A program made the translations under genes and the position numbers. Positions 17,477 to 26,010 of a stretch of 41,123 nt of DNA are shown here, piece by piece. Each line of letters opens with the position of its first letter. Within the stretch, counting starts at the first letter, position 1. Below the pieces are notes generated by a model, which saw only the letters and a program-made list of their open reading frames with translations, had not been told where the DNA came from and searched no databases. Origin of the DNA: an uncultured Eubacteriales bacterium (GTDB taxonomy: Bacteria > Bacillota > Clostridia > Oscillospirales > Oscillospiraceae); assembly GCA_900317375.1 (NCBI GenBank), contig ONGJ01000028.1:1-41123 (forward strand), in the 5' to 3' direction.

Positions 17477-17504
17477 TTGACATTTCCGCAGGGCGGTTTA
17501 TACT
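17477..17504 (+). promoter_or_regulatory. Sigma-A promoter for RyR-domain gene
   Basis: A consensus TTGACA (17477-17482) and TATACT (17499-17504) are 16 bp apart, starting immediately after the preceding terminator T-tract. Confidence 0.78.
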
Positions 17505-17568
17505 GATAAAAGATGCTCTGTTCCGGGCGGCTGATGCCGCCTGCCGGAACGGGAAAGGGGGCTGCGGC

Positions 17569-19473
17569 ATGCTTGCCTTGCAGACACTGCTGCTTTCGAC
17601 GGCGCTTTTGCTGGCGCTTCTTCTGAATCTTGCCCTGAAGCCGTCGTTTTCCGCAAAACTCAATACCGCTGCCCTGTCGCTTGCTGTTCTGGGCGGGCTG
17701 GTGTTCTATTCGGTCGGGTTTGCCGAGGCCACCGGAAACCTGATCATCAGTGTTGTCCGGACCCCCTATGCCGTCCTCCGCATGTTCCTCGGCCTCAATG
17801 ATCTGCCGACCATCGAGAAGACCAGTCTTCTCTCCACGAACGCCGGTCTGGTCTGTTTCTGGGTGCTCCACATGCTGGCCTTCTATTCGATAACCAGCGC
17901 GGTGATGACGACCCTCGGGGCCGAGCTGCTGCGTACGCTGCGCTTCTTCCTCTCGCACCGCGGCGACCTCACCCTCATCTACGGCATCAGCCCGGACAGC
18001 ATCGCCCTGGGAAAGGAATGCCTCAGGGACAAGGCGGCGGTGGTTTTTATCGCCGATAAGCCCGAGAACGCCGACAGCAGTGTGATTCAGGATCTGAACA
18101 ACCAGGGCATGGCCGCCGCGACGGGCCTTTCGGCCGTTCAGTCGGAAAAACGCTTTCTCCGAAAGCTGCACCTGAAAAAGCGGAAAATCACCGTTTACGC
18201 CATGGCCGAGGACGAGGACCAGAACCTGTACTACGCCCTGCGGCTGCGCTCTGCCCTGGAGGAGCTCGGAATTCCGGCGGAGAATACCCAGATCAGTCTG
18301 CCCGGCGAGGAAGAGATCATCGCTTCCATGCTCCAGACCTCCGAGCAGCAGTACGGCTTCGGCTATGTCAATGTCTATAAGCCCGAGGACCTGACTGCCC
18401 GTGCGCTCATCCGCACCTGTCCGCCCTGGGATTTTATTTCCTTCGGCCCGGACGGGCGCGCAAGGGAGGACTTCAGCTGTGTGGTCGTCGGCTTCGGCCG
18501 GCGCGGCCAGGCGGTGCTGCAGCAGCTGGTCATGAACGGCCAGTTCGCCGGCAGTCATTTCCGGGCGGCGGTTTTCTCCTCAAACTATGACAGCGAACCC
18601 GGATACATCCTCTGCGACAGTCCCGGCCTGCTGGAAAACTATGATATTACCGGCGTCACCGCCGATGCGAGGAGTCTGGAATTCTACCGCTTTATCGAGA
18701 ATCACCTCTCCACGCTGAAGCTGATTGCCGTCTGTACGGGCGACGATGCGATGAACAGCGAGATTTCCGACCGGCTCATGCTCTTTCTCCGGCACCGTCA
18801 GGCCGAACAGATCTGCGTGGTCCAGTGCGGTGAAAACGGCGTGCGCTATCAGAAGGAGATCGGCAGCCCCATCATCCGTACCGATATCCGCACCCGCGCC
18901 TTCCTGTCTGCCGAGGACGCCGACCGGGGCGCAATCATCCTGAATGCCAGCTATGACCCTTCCCCCCGCAGCGACTGGGAAAAATGGGTCTCCTGCGACA
19001 GCTTCAGCAAGATGTCCTCCCGGGCCTCGGCCGACTTTTTCCCGGCCTTTCTGCGGGCGGCAAACGTCAGCCGCGAGACCGTGCTCTCCGAGGGCTGGAA
19101 CCTGACGGACGAACAGCTCAGAAACCTCGGCGAGACCGAGCATCTCCGCTGGTGCGCCTTCCACTACACCATGGGCTACAGCGTCATGGGGCGCGAGCAG
19201 TTTGAGAAGAATGCCCGGAAATGGGCGCAGTGCCAGAAGGAGGGCGTCCCCTGCCCGGTGAAGATTTCCAAGGATGCCCGCTCCCGGCGGCATGCCTGCC
19301 TGGTCCCCTGGGAAGAGCTGGATGAGCTCTCCGGGCGCGAGAACGAGCTGACCGGCAGGAACACCGACTACCAGCAGATGGACATCAACAACGTCCTCGC
19401 CGTCCCGAAACTGCTGCAGCGCGAAGCCGAAAAACAAAAAAACGGACATGTTAAAAATCCGGCATTGCAATAA
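17569..19473 (+). CDS. Membrane protein with two Rossmann domains and a C-terminal RyR domain
   Basis: A 634-residue protein of unusual build. Residues 1-125 hold three to four hydrophobic segments. A first TrkA/Rossmann-like region (about 133-250) begins LTLIYGISPDSIALG. A second (about 303-440) begins CVVVGFGRRGQAVLQQL, with a clear GxGxxG dinucleotide-type loop. From about residue 505 to 615 the sequence matches the RyR repeat fold: LGETEHLRWCAFHYTMGY, then RRHACLVPWEELDEL and a final NNVLAVPKLL. The overall plan recalls TrkA-type channel-regulating subunits, but no K+ selectivity filter is present. RyR domains occur in bacterial proteins with largely unknown ligands. It is flanked by its own promoter and the next operon's promoter, so it is probably monocistronic. 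Confidence 0.82.
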   Translation: MLALQTLLLSTALLLALLLNLALKPSFSAKLNTAALSLAVLGGLVFYSVGFAEATGNLIISVVRTPYAVLRMFLGLNDLPTIEKTSLLSTNAGLVCFWVLHMLAFYSITSAVMTTLGAELLRTLRFFLSHRGDLTLIYGISPDSIALGKECLRDKAAVVFIADKPENADSSVIQDLNNQGMAAATGLSAVQSEKRFLRKLHLKKRKITVYAMAEDEDQNLYYALRLRSALEELGIPAENTQISLPGEEEIIASMLQTSEQQYGFGYVNVYKPEDLTARALIRTCPPWDFISFGPDGRAREDFSCVVVGFGRRGQAVLQQLVMNGQFAGSHFRAAVFSSNYDSEPGYILCDSPGLLENYDITGVTADARSLEFYRFIENHLSTLKLIAVCTGDDAMNSEISDRLMLFLRHRQAEQICVVQCGENGVRYQKEIGSPIIRTDIRTRAFLSAEDADRGAIILNASYDPSPRSDWEKWVSCDSFSKMSSRASADFFPAFLRAANVSRETVLSEGWNLTDEQLRNLGETEHLRWCAFHYTMGYSVMGREQFEKNARKWAQCQKEGVPCPVKISKDARSRRHACLVPWEELDELSGRENELTGRNTDYQQMDINNVLAVPKLLQREAEKQKNGHVKNPALQ

Positions 19474-19493
19474 ACGCAAAGAATCAGTATAAT
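19465..19493 (+). promoter_or_regulatory. Sigma-A promoter for the sugar kinase/isomerase operon
   Basis: TTGCAA at 19465-19470 and a consensus TATAAT at 19488-19493 are 17 bp apart. The -35 lies inside the last codons of the preceding RyR-domain gene. Confidence 0.8.
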
Positions 19494-19548
19494 AATCGTT
19501 AGGCCAATTTGGAACCTGAAATCTTTGATATGGAAGGGATGTGTGAGT

Positions 19549-21024
19549 TTGTACACCATAGGAATCGACCTCGGCACTTCCGCTGTGAAGCTGCTTCTGG
19601 TGGAGGAGGGCGGAAAGATCTGCAGCAGCGTCACCAAAGAGTATCCGCTCTATTTCCCGAAACCGGGCTGGTCCGAGCAGGCACCGGAGGACTGGTGGAA
19701 GGCTGTGACCGCGGGTCTGAGGGAACTGCTGGAGGGCGTGGATGCCTCCCAGGTGAAGGGCATCGGCTGCGGCGGCCAGATGCACGGGCTGGTTGTCCTG
19801 GATGAAAACGACGCGGTGATCCGCCCCGCCATTCTCTGGAACGACGGCCGAACCGCGGAGGAGACCGCCTGGCTGAATACCGAAATCGGCAGGGAGAAGC
19901 TTTCCTCTCTGACCGCGAACATCGCCTTTGCCGGCTTTACGGCCCCGAAAATCCTCTGGATGAAAAAGCACGAGCCGCAGAAGTTTGCCCGCATCCGCAA
20001 AATCATGCTCCCCAAGGACTATATCAACTACTGTCTGACCGGCGTGCATGCCTGCGACTATTCCGATGCCAGCGGCATGCTGCTTCTGGACGTCAAAAAC
20101 AAATGCTGGTCCGATGAGATGCTGGAGATCTGCGGCGTGACGAAAGAGCAGATGCCGCGTCTGTTTGAAAGCTATGAGGTGATCGGCACGGTCCTGCCCG
20201 GCGTTGCCGCGATTCTGGGCATCTCCGCCGAGACCAAAGTCGTCGCCGGCGCCGGCGACAACGCCGCTGCCGCGGTCGGGACCGGCGTGGTCGGCGAGGG
20301 CGGCTGCAACATCTCCCTCGGCACCTCCGGCACGATCTTCATCTCCTCCGAAAGCTTCGGCGTGGACCCGAACAACGCCCTGCACGCCTTCGCGCACGCG
20401 GACGGAAACTTCCACCTGATGGGCTGCATGCTCTCGGCCGCCAGCTGCAACAAGTGGTTCTGCGACGAAATCCTGAAAACCACCGACTACGCCGGCGAGC
20501 AGAAGGACATCAGCGATGAGAAGCTCGGCAACAACCGCGTCTTCTTCCTGCCCTACCTGATGGGCGAGCGCAGCCCCATCAACGACACCGATGCCCGGGC
20601 CTGCTTTATCGGCATGTCCATGGACACGGTCCGGGCCGATTTTGTCCAGGCCGTTCTCGAGGGCGTCGCCTTTGCCGTCCGCGACAGCTTTGAGGTGGCA
20701 AAGAGTCTCGGCATCCCCATCGACAGCTCCCGGCTCTGCGGCGGCGGCGCCCGCTCTCCGCTGTGGCGCAGGATTATCGCCAATGTCCTGAACATCCGCC
20801 TGGACATCCCCCAGACCGAGGAGGGTCCCGGCTACGGCGGCGCGATGCTGGCGATGGTCGGCTGCGGCTGGTATGACAGCGTGCAGGCCTGCACGGATGC
20901 GCTGGTCTCTGTCACCGACACGGTGGAGCCCGATCCCGCGCTGGCTGCCCGTTATGAAGTACAGTATCAGAAATTCCGCCGGATTTATCCGACCGTGAAG
21001 GATCTGTTTCAGAAACTGCAATAA
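19549..21024 (+). CDS. xylB: XylB-like FGGY sugar kinase (xylulokinase family)
   Basis: This 491-residue FGGY kinase phosphorylates a ketose such as D-xylulose. The ATP-site opening YTIGIDLGTSAVKLLLV is followed by GIGCGGQMHGLVVLD and ILWNDGR, both typical of XylB, then AGAGDNAAAAVG and CGGGARSPLWR in the second actin-like lobe. The TTG at 19549 is favoured as start: it begins exactly where the family begins and lies 9 nt after GAAGGGA (19533-19539). A GTG at 19543 is too close to that site. Clustered with an isomerase and a sugar ABC transporter, its substrate is likely a pentulose or deoxy-ketose, not proven to be xylulose. Confidence 0.92.
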   Translation: MYTIGIDLGTSAVKLLLVEEGGKICSSVTKEYPLYFPKPGWSEQAPEDWWKAVTAGLRELLEGVDASQVKGIGCGGQMHGLVVLDENDAVIRPAILWNDGRTAEETAWLNTEIGREKLSSLTANIAFAGFTAPKILWMKKHEPQKFARIRKIMLPKDYINYCLTGVHACDYSDASGMLLLDVKNKCWSDEMLEICGVTKEQMPRLFESYEVIGTVLPGVAAILGISAETKVVAGAGDNAAAAVGTGVVGEGGCNISLGTSGTIFISSESFGVDPNNALHAFAHADGNFHLMGCMLSAASCNKWFCDEILKTTDYAGEQKDISDEKLGNNRVFFLPYLMGERSPINDTDARACFIGMSMDTVRADFVQAVLEGVAFAVRDSFEVAKSLGIPIDSSRLCGGGARSPLWRRIIANVLNIRLDIPQTEEGPGYGGAMLAMVGCGWYDSVQACTDALVSVTDTVEPDPALAARYEVQYQKFRRIYPTVKDLFQKLQ

Positions 21025-21045
21025 AAGAACAGGAGGAAGACAGCT

Positions 21046-21681
21046 TTGAACATTCTTTCGGTATTTGATGAAAGCTTCCGTCCTTACGGCAAGGTTCTGC
21101 AGGGCTATGACACCGCCGAACTGGTCCGTGCGATGGAGGCCATCCCCCTGCCGGAGAGCGGCACGGCCTACAAGCCGGGCATTGACAGCCTGGAGGCCTG
21201 CGCCCTTTACGGCGAGATGCAGCTCGGCGCCTACGGCGGTATGCCGATTCAGCTCGGCATGTGCTGGGGGCACAACACCTGCCTCAACTGCCTCGAGTAT
21301 CACCGGGACAGCGAGGTGAACATCGGCGATGTCGATTTTATCCTGCTGCTGGCAAAGCAGGACGAGATCGTCGACGGCGTCCTGGACACCGACAGGGTGA
21401 AGGCTTTCAAGGTCCCCGCCGGCGTGCCGGTCGAGGTCTATGCCACCACCCTGCACTATGCGCCCTGCCAGGCGAGCCTCGATCAGGGCTTCCGCGTGGC
21501 GGTGGTTCTGCCGAAGGGCACCAACACCGAGAAGCCGGTGTTTGAGGCCAGAAATGAAGAAGACCGCTGGATGACTGCCTGCAACAAATGGCTGCTGGCC
21601 CATCCCGATTCCAAAGAAGCGAAAAACGGCGCCCAAATCGGACTGCGCGGCGTGAATATCAATATCAAGGAGGATCTGTAA
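21046..21681 (+). CDS. DUF4867 family protein, probable cupin-like sugar-pathway accessory
   Basis: A 211-residue protein I recognise as DUF4867, a family repeatedly found beside sugar kinases and L-fucose/arabinose-type isomerases. The central part (LNCLEYHRDSEVNIG, then VKAFKVPAGVPVEVY and TLHYAPC) resembles the metal- or ligand-binding layout of ureidoglycolate-lyase-like cupins, with His residues in both halves; this is inference from pattern only. The start is TTG 21046, 9 nt after a perfect AGGAGG (21031-21036). The isomerase gene starts 2 nt after its stop, implying coupled expression. A role as epimerase/mutarotase or sugar sensor would fit but is unproven. Confidence 0.82.
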   Translation: MNILSVFDESFRPYGKVLQGYDTAELVRAMEAIPLPESGTAYKPGIDSLEACALYGEMQLGAYGGMPIQLGMCWGHNTCLNCLEYHRDSEVNIGDVDFILLLAKQDEIVDGVLDTDRVKAFKVPAGVPVEVYATTLHYAPCQASLDQGFRVAVVLPKGTNTEKPVFEARNEEDRWMTACNKWLLAHPDSKEAKNGAQIGLRGVNINIKEDL

Positions 21682-21683
21682 TC

Positions 21684-23162
21684 ATGATGACCAACATTCC
21701 TGAAGTAAAGCTCGGTATTGTCGCCGTCTCGCGCGACTGCTTCCCCATCGGCCTGTCCATCGCCAGACGCGAGGCGATTGTCAAGGTCTGCAAGGGCGGC
21801 CTGTACGAGTGCCCCGTGACGGTCGAGAACGAGCTCGACATGCTCAAGGCGGTGGAGGATGTCAAGGCGGCCGGCTGCAATGCGCTGGTGGTCTTCCTCG
21901 GCAACTTCGGCCCCGAGACCCCCGAAACCCTGATCGCCAAGAACTTTGACGGCCCCTGCATGTTCGTGGCGGCGGCCGAGGGCGACGGCGACCTGATTAA
22001 CGGCCGCGGCGACGCCTACTGCGGCATGCTCAACTGCTCCTACAACCTCGGCATGCGCCATCTGAAGGGCTATATCCCCGAGTATCCCGTCGGAACGGCT
22101 GAGGATCTGGGCAGGATGATCAAGGACTTCATTCCCATCGCCCGTGCCATCATCGGCGTGCAGAACCTCAAGATCATCACCTTCGGTCCGCGCCCGCAGG
22201 ACTTCTTCGCCTGCAACGCCCCCATCAAGGGCCTGTACGAACTCGGCATCGAGATCGAGGAAAACTCCGAGCTGGACCTCCTTGTCAGCTATAAGGAGCA
22301 TGCAGGCGACAAGCGCATCCCCGCCGTCTGCGAGGACATGGCCAAAGAGATGGGCGAGGGCAGGTACTTCCCCGATATGCTCGAGCGCATGGCGCAGTTC
22401 GAGCTGACCCTGCTTGACTGGGCCGAGGCCCACAAGGGCGCCCGCAAGTATGTCGCCTTTGCCGACAAGTGCTGGCCCGCCTTCCCCGAGCAGTTCGGCT
22501 TTGAGCCCTGCTATGTCAACTCCCGCCTCGCCGCCCGCGGCATTCCGGTCAGCTGCGAGGTCGATATCTACGGCGCCCTCAGCGAGTACATCGGCGCCTG
22601 CGTGACCCTGGACGCCGTCACGATTCTGGACATCAACAACTCCGTCCCCGCCCAGATGTGGGAAGAGCAGATCAAGGGCAAGTTCGACTACAGCCTGACG
22701 GATACCTTCATGGGCTTCCACTGCGGCAACACGCCCAGCTGCAAGATGTGCGCCGACCGCGCCGTCAAGTATCAGCTGATCCAGCACCGTCTGCTTGAGC
22801 CGGCCGGCTCCGACCCCGACTTCACCCGCGGCACCCTCGAGGGCGACATCGCGCCGGGCGAGATCACCTTCTTCCGTCTGCAGTGCGACAGCGACGGCGT
22901 TCTGCGCAGCTACATCGCCGAAGGCGAGGTCCTGCCCGTTGCCACCACCAGCTTCGGCGGCATCGGCGTCTTTGCCATCCATGAGATGGGCCGCTTCTAC
23001 CGCCACGTGCTGATCCAGAAGCGCTACCCGCACCACGGCGCCGTGGCCTTCGGTCACTGCGGCAAGGCCCTCTTCGAGGTCTTCAAGTTCCTGGGTGTCG
23101 GCGATATCGGCTACAACCAGCCCAAGTGCCTGCCCTATCCGACGGAGAATCCCTTTGCCTGA
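21684..23162 (+). CDS. L-fucose/L-arabinose isomerase family protein
   Basis: This 492-residue enzyme belongs to the FucI/AraA aldose-ketose isomerase superfamily, which uses a divalent metal to interconvert aldoses and ketoses. Candidate metal ligands are the Glu in CEVDIYGA, the Asp in LDINNSV and a His in the C-terminal HHGAVAFGHCGKALFE. The N-terminal Rossmann-like domain contains FLGNFGPETPE. ATG 21684 (or 21687) follows AAGGAGGAT at 21668-21675. In this operon it would feed the XylB-like kinase. Sequence is closer to the broad fucose/arabinose-isomerase-like group than to canonical FucI, so the sugar is uncertain. Confidence 0.88.
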   Translation: MMTNIPEVKLGIVAVSRDCFPIGLSIARREAIVKVCKGGLYECPVTVENELDMLKAVEDVKAAGCNALVVFLGNFGPETPETLIAKNFDGPCMFVAAAEGDGDLINGRGDAYCGMLNCSYNLGMRHLKGYIPEYPVGTAEDLGRMIKDFIPIARAIIGVQNLKIITFGPRPQDFFACNAPIKGLYELGIEIEENSELDLLVSYKEHAGDKRIPAVCEDMAKEMGEGRYFPDMLERMAQFELTLLDWAEAHKGARKYVAFADKCWPAFPEQFGFEPCYVNSRLAARGIPVSCEVDIYGALSEYIGACVTLDAVTILDINNSVPAQMWEEQIKGKFDYSLTDTFMGFHCGNTPSCKMCADRAVKYQLIQHRLLEPAGSDPDFTRGTLEGDIAPGEITFFRLQCDSDGVLRSYIAEGEVLPVATTSFGGIGVFAIHEMGRFYRHVLIQKRYPHHGAVAFGHCGKALFEVFKFLGVGDIGYNQPKCLPYPTENPFA

Positions 23163-23592
23163 TTCCGAAGGAACGCTCTCTGCGCTCAGACGCGAGACGG
23201 AGAGCTATCTGAAATTCGTTGAGGAGCTCGAGCGGAAGAGAAAGCCGGGGGAAGGCATCTTCGGCCTGAAGGGGGGTCCCGCGGACAACCCCTGCCACGA
23301 GCAGTATTCCGAGACGGTCAGACAGCTGCTGGAGGGCTTTGCCCGGCAGAATCCTCCGTCCGAGCTGGTGCGCCCGGTGCTGGAGGAGCTCTATGCCGCC
23401 CCGAAGCGGCATCCGCGCCCTGCCTGCTCCTACTGGATGCTGATCGCGGTTCAGCGGCACAGCCTCCCCCTGATCGATCTGCTGTCGCCGCAGGATGCTT
23501 TCGACCTCTATGTGCGCTTCAGCCGGGAGGTCCCGCGCCACGAGCGGCTCCCCGTCCAGACTGAGATTCTGAAAAAACTGAAGACACGCTGA
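23155..23592 (+). CDS. Unknown 145-residue protein coupled to sugar isomerase
   Basis: A predicted soluble, mostly helical protein that I do not recognise. The TTG at 23155 follows GGAG at 23144-23147 with 7 nt spacing and overlaps the isomerase stop by 8 nt, so translation is likely coupled. N-terminal residues 3-30 look like a charged helix (LRRETESYLKFVEELERKRK). It then has GIFGLKGGPADNPCH and PACSYWMLIAVQRH, which could contact a ligand. A long in-frame extension upstream to 23095 lies inside the isomerase and is rejected as start. Its fixed position at the end of the sugar operon suggests an accessory role in the same pathway. Confidence 0.75.
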   Translation: MPDSEGTLSALRRETESYLKFVEELERKRKPGEGIFGLKGGPADNPCHEQYSETVRQLLEGFARQNPPSELVRPVLEELYAAPKRHPRPACSYWMLIAVQRHSLPLIDLLSPQDAFDLYVRFSREVPRHERLPVQTEILKKLKTR

Positions 23593-23594
23593 CT

Positions 23595-23630
23595 TATGCC
23601 TCCGCCGGTTCTCCGGCGGAGGCATATTTC
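23595..23630 (+). terminator. Probable terminator after sugar operon
   Basis: A perfect 14-bp stem, TATGCCTCCGCCGG (23595-23608) with CCGGCGGAGGCATA (23613-23626), has a TTCT loop. Only TTTC follows, so termination may be partial, but the hairpin is very strong. Confidence 0.8.
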
Positions 23631-23765
23631 AGGCATCTGTTCCGCGCAGCGGCAGGGGGTTCCGTTCGAGCAAAGGCCCCTTGTCAATTTGCATAAATTT
23701 ACTTAATCGTTTTCGTATAAAACAACGAAACACTTCTCCGGTTCGATTCTTTAATTGAAAAAAGT

Positions 23766-23794
23766 TTGACAGTCGCAATTGATGTTTGTATAAT
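23766..23794 (+). promoter_or_regulatory. Perfect-consensus sigma-A promoter for sugar ABC transporter
   Basis: TTGACA at 23766-23771 and TATAAT at 23789-23794 match both consensus hexamers exactly with a 17-bp spacer, predicting start near 23801 and a 62-nt leader. A promoter this strong normally needs a repressor. An imperfect 22-bp dyad (TCGTT...AACGA, 23707-23728) lies upstream. Confidence 0.93.
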
Positions 23795-23803
23795 AATCGG
23801 GTA

Positions 23804-23840
23804 GAAGCAAAAGCTTCAAAAATCCGTACAGAAACTGTAC
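23804..23840 (+). promoter_or_regulatory. Two short palindromes in transporter 5' leader
   Basis: GAAGC-AAAA-GCTTC (23804-23817) and GTACAG-AAA-CTGTAC (23826-23840) lie just downstream of the predicted start of a perfect-consensus promoter. They may be repressor operators or small mRNA hairpins. No regulator gene is adjacent, so the binding protein is unknown. Confidence 0.45.
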
Positions 23841-23862
23841 AAAAAAGAAAGAGGAGGACCCT

Positions 23863-24573
23863 ATGAAAAAGTATCTTGCACTTCTTCTTGCGCTCTGCAT
23901 GGTCTTTGCTCTGGCAGCCTGCGGTGAGTCCGCAGCCCCGGCGGCAGCCCCTGCGGAATCCGCCGCTCCTGCGGAGTCCGCTGCCCCTGCAGAGGAAGCT
24001 GCTCCTGCCGGCGAAGGCAACCTCGTCGGTGTTGCGATGCCCACCAAGGATCTGCAGCGCTGGAACCAGGACGGCGAGAACATGAAGGCCCTGCTGGAGA
24101 AAGCCGGTTACTCGGTTGACCTTCAGTTCGGCGCCAACGACATCGCCACCCAGGTTTCCCAGATCGAGAACATGATCGCCAACGGCTGCAAAGTTCTCGT
24201 TATCGCTTCCATCGACGGTGACTCTCTCGGCACCGTTCTGGCCCAGGCCAAGGAAGCCAAGATCCCCGTCATCGCCTATGACCGTCTGATCATGAACAGC
24301 GATGCTGTCTCCTACTACGCCACCTTCGACAACTGGCTGGTCGGCGTTACCCAGGGCAAGTTCATTGAAGACGCTCTGGACCTCAAGAATGCGGACGGCC
24401 CCTTCAATATTGAGTTCATCACCGGCGACCCCGGCGACAACAACATCAACTTCTTCTTTGACGGCGCCATGAGCATCCTGCAGCCCTACCTCGACGCCAG
24501 ACTGAGAAGTCCGTCGTTGCCACTGCCAACTGGGCGACCGACGCTGCCCAGGCCCGCTTTGAGAACATCCTGA
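23863..24573 (+). CDS. Sugar-binding lipoprotein, fragment 1 (signal peptide and first-domain N-lobe)
   Basis: This 236-residue reading frame carries the lipobox signal peptide, the repetitive ESAAPA linker and about 190 residues of the first binding domain. It is in register to LQPYLD near 24495. The last about 26 residues (from ARLRSPSL) are out of frame and not homologous to anything in copy 2. A GAGGAGG site precedes ATG 23863. Confidence 0.75.
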   Translation: MKKYLALLLALCMVFALAACGESAAPAAAPAESAAPAESAAPAEEAAPAGEGNLVGVAMPTKDLQRWNQDGENMKALLEKAGYSVDLQFGANDIATQVSQIENMIANGCKVLVIASIDGDSLGTVLAQAKEAKIPVIAYDRLIMNSDAVSYYATFDNWLVGVTQGKFIEDALDLKNADGPFNIEFITGDPGDNNINFFFDGAMSILQPYLDARLRSPSLPLPTGRPTLPRPALRTS

Positions 24574-26010
24574 GCTCCAACTATGCCGACGGCACCAAGC
24601 TGGATGCGGTCCTCGCCTCCAACGACTCCACCGCCCTCGGTGTTGAGAACGCCCTTAACTCCTCCTACACCGGCGAATGGCCCGTCATCACCGGCCAGGA
24701 CTGCGACATCGCCATCATGAAGAACCTCGTCGAGGGCAAGCAGTCCATGTCCGTCTTCAAAGACACCCGTACCCTTGCTTCCAAGGTTGTTGAGATGGTC
24801 GACGCCCTCATGCAGGGCAAAGAGCCCCCTGTCAACGACAAGGAGACCTATGACAACGGCACCGGCGTGATCCCCAGCTTCCTGTGCGAGCCTGTTGCCT
24901 GCACGGTTGACAACTACAAGGAGCTGCTGATCGATTCCGGCTACTACACCTTTGATCAGATCGGCGTCGAGGCTCCCTCCGCTGACGCTGCTGCCCCTGC
25001 TGAGGAAGCTGCCCCTGCCGGCGAAGGCAACCTCGTCGGTGTTGCGATGCCCACCAAGGATCTGCAGCGCTGGAACCAGGACGGCGAGAACATGAAGAAC
25101 CTGCTGGAGAAAGCCGGCTATGAAGTCGACCTTCAGTTCGGTGCCAACGACATCGCCACCCAGGTTTCCCAGATCGAGAACATGATCGCCAACGGCTGCA
25201 AGGTTCTCGTTATCGCCTCCATCGACGGTGACTCTCTCGGCACCGTTCTGGCCCAGGCCAAGGAAGCCAAGATCCCCGTCATCGCCTATGACCGTCTGAT
25301 CATGAACAGCGACGCTGTCTCCTACTACGCCACCTTCGACAACTGGCTGGTCGGCGTTACCCAGGGCAAGTTCATTGAGAGCGCTCTGAAGCTCGACAAG
25401 GAAAAGGGCCCCTTCAATATTGAGTTCATCACCGGCGACCCCGGCGACAACAACATCAACTTCTTCTTTGACGGCGCCATGAGCATCCTGCAGCCCTACC
25501 TCGACCGACAGCGGCGTGCTGGTCTGCCCCTCCGGCCAGACCGAGAAGGCTGTCGTTGCCACTGCCAACTGGGCGACCGACGCTGCCCAGGCCCGCTTTG
25601 AGAACATTCTGAGCTCCAACTACTCCGACGGCACCAAGCTGGATGCGGTCCTCGCCTCCAACGACTCCACCGCCCGCGGTGTTGAGAATGCTCTCGAGTC
25701 CTCCTACACCGGCGATTGGCCCGTCATCACCGGTCAGGACTGCGACATCGCCATCATGAAGAACCTCATCGACGGCAAGCAGGCCATGTCCGTCTTCAAG
25801 GACACCCGTACCCTCGCTGCCAAGGTTGTTGAGATGGTCGACGCCCTCATGCAGGGCAAAGAGCCCCCTGTGAACGACACCGAGACCTATGACAACGGCA
25901 CCGGCGTCATCCCCAGCTTCCTGTGCGAGCCTGTTGCCTGCACGGTTGACAACTATCAGGAGCTGCTGATCGATTCCGGCTACTACACCATGGATCAGAT
26001 CGAGAACGGC
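24011..26010 (+). repeat. Direct tandem repeat of sugar-binding domain, near-identical copies
   Basis: The unit starting GCGAAGGCAACCTCGTCGGT at 24011 recurs at 25021. Base identity between copies is very high over the whole unit. The offset is 1010 before the indel site and 1039 after it; correcting 25 missing and 4 extra bases gives 1035 nt (345 codons) on both sides. Confidence 0.93.
24717..25601 (+). CDS. Sugar-binding protein, fragment 2 (end of domain 1, linker, start of domain 2)
   Basis: This frame continues domain 1 from 24498 ([12 protein letters not shown]). Its first in-frame ATG is 24717, which has no convincing ribosome binding site. It runs through the [17 protein letters not shown] linker into domain 2, and leaves register after the CGAC duplication at 25502-25509. 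It is best read as the middle of one disrupted gene, not an independent protein. Confidence 0.55.
   Translation: MKNLVEGKQSMSVFKDTRTLASKVVEMVDALMQGKEPPVNDKETYDNGTGVIPSFLCEPVACTVDNYKELLIDSGYYTFDQIGVEAPSADAAAPAEEAAPAGEGNLVGVAMPTKDLQRWNQDGENMKNLLEKAGYEVDLQFGANDIATQVSQIENMIANGCKVLVIASIDGDSLGTVLAQAKEAKIPVIAYDRLIMNSDAVSYYATFDNWLVGVTQGKFIESALKLDKEKGPFNIEFITGDPGDNNINFFFDGAMSILQPYLDRQRRAGLPLRPDREGCRCHCQLGDRRCPGPL

Noticed and set aside
18580-21636. Minus-strand open frame of 1018 codons across the RyR gene, xylB and DUF4867
   Set aside because: It covers three clear plus-strand genes and their promoter region and shows no domain; a product of codon bias in GC-rich sequence.
23930-24010. CRISPR-like short repeats in the leader of the sugar-binding gene
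   Set aside because: The repeats encode an in-frame Ala/Pro/Glu/Ser linker after the lipobox and lack spacers.
24480-24520. Programmed ribosomal frameshift in the sugar-binding gene
   Set aside because: No slippery heptamer or downstream pseudoknot is evident. The two copies differ by a 25-nt loss and a 4-nt gain, which are simple indels, not a conserved recoding signal.
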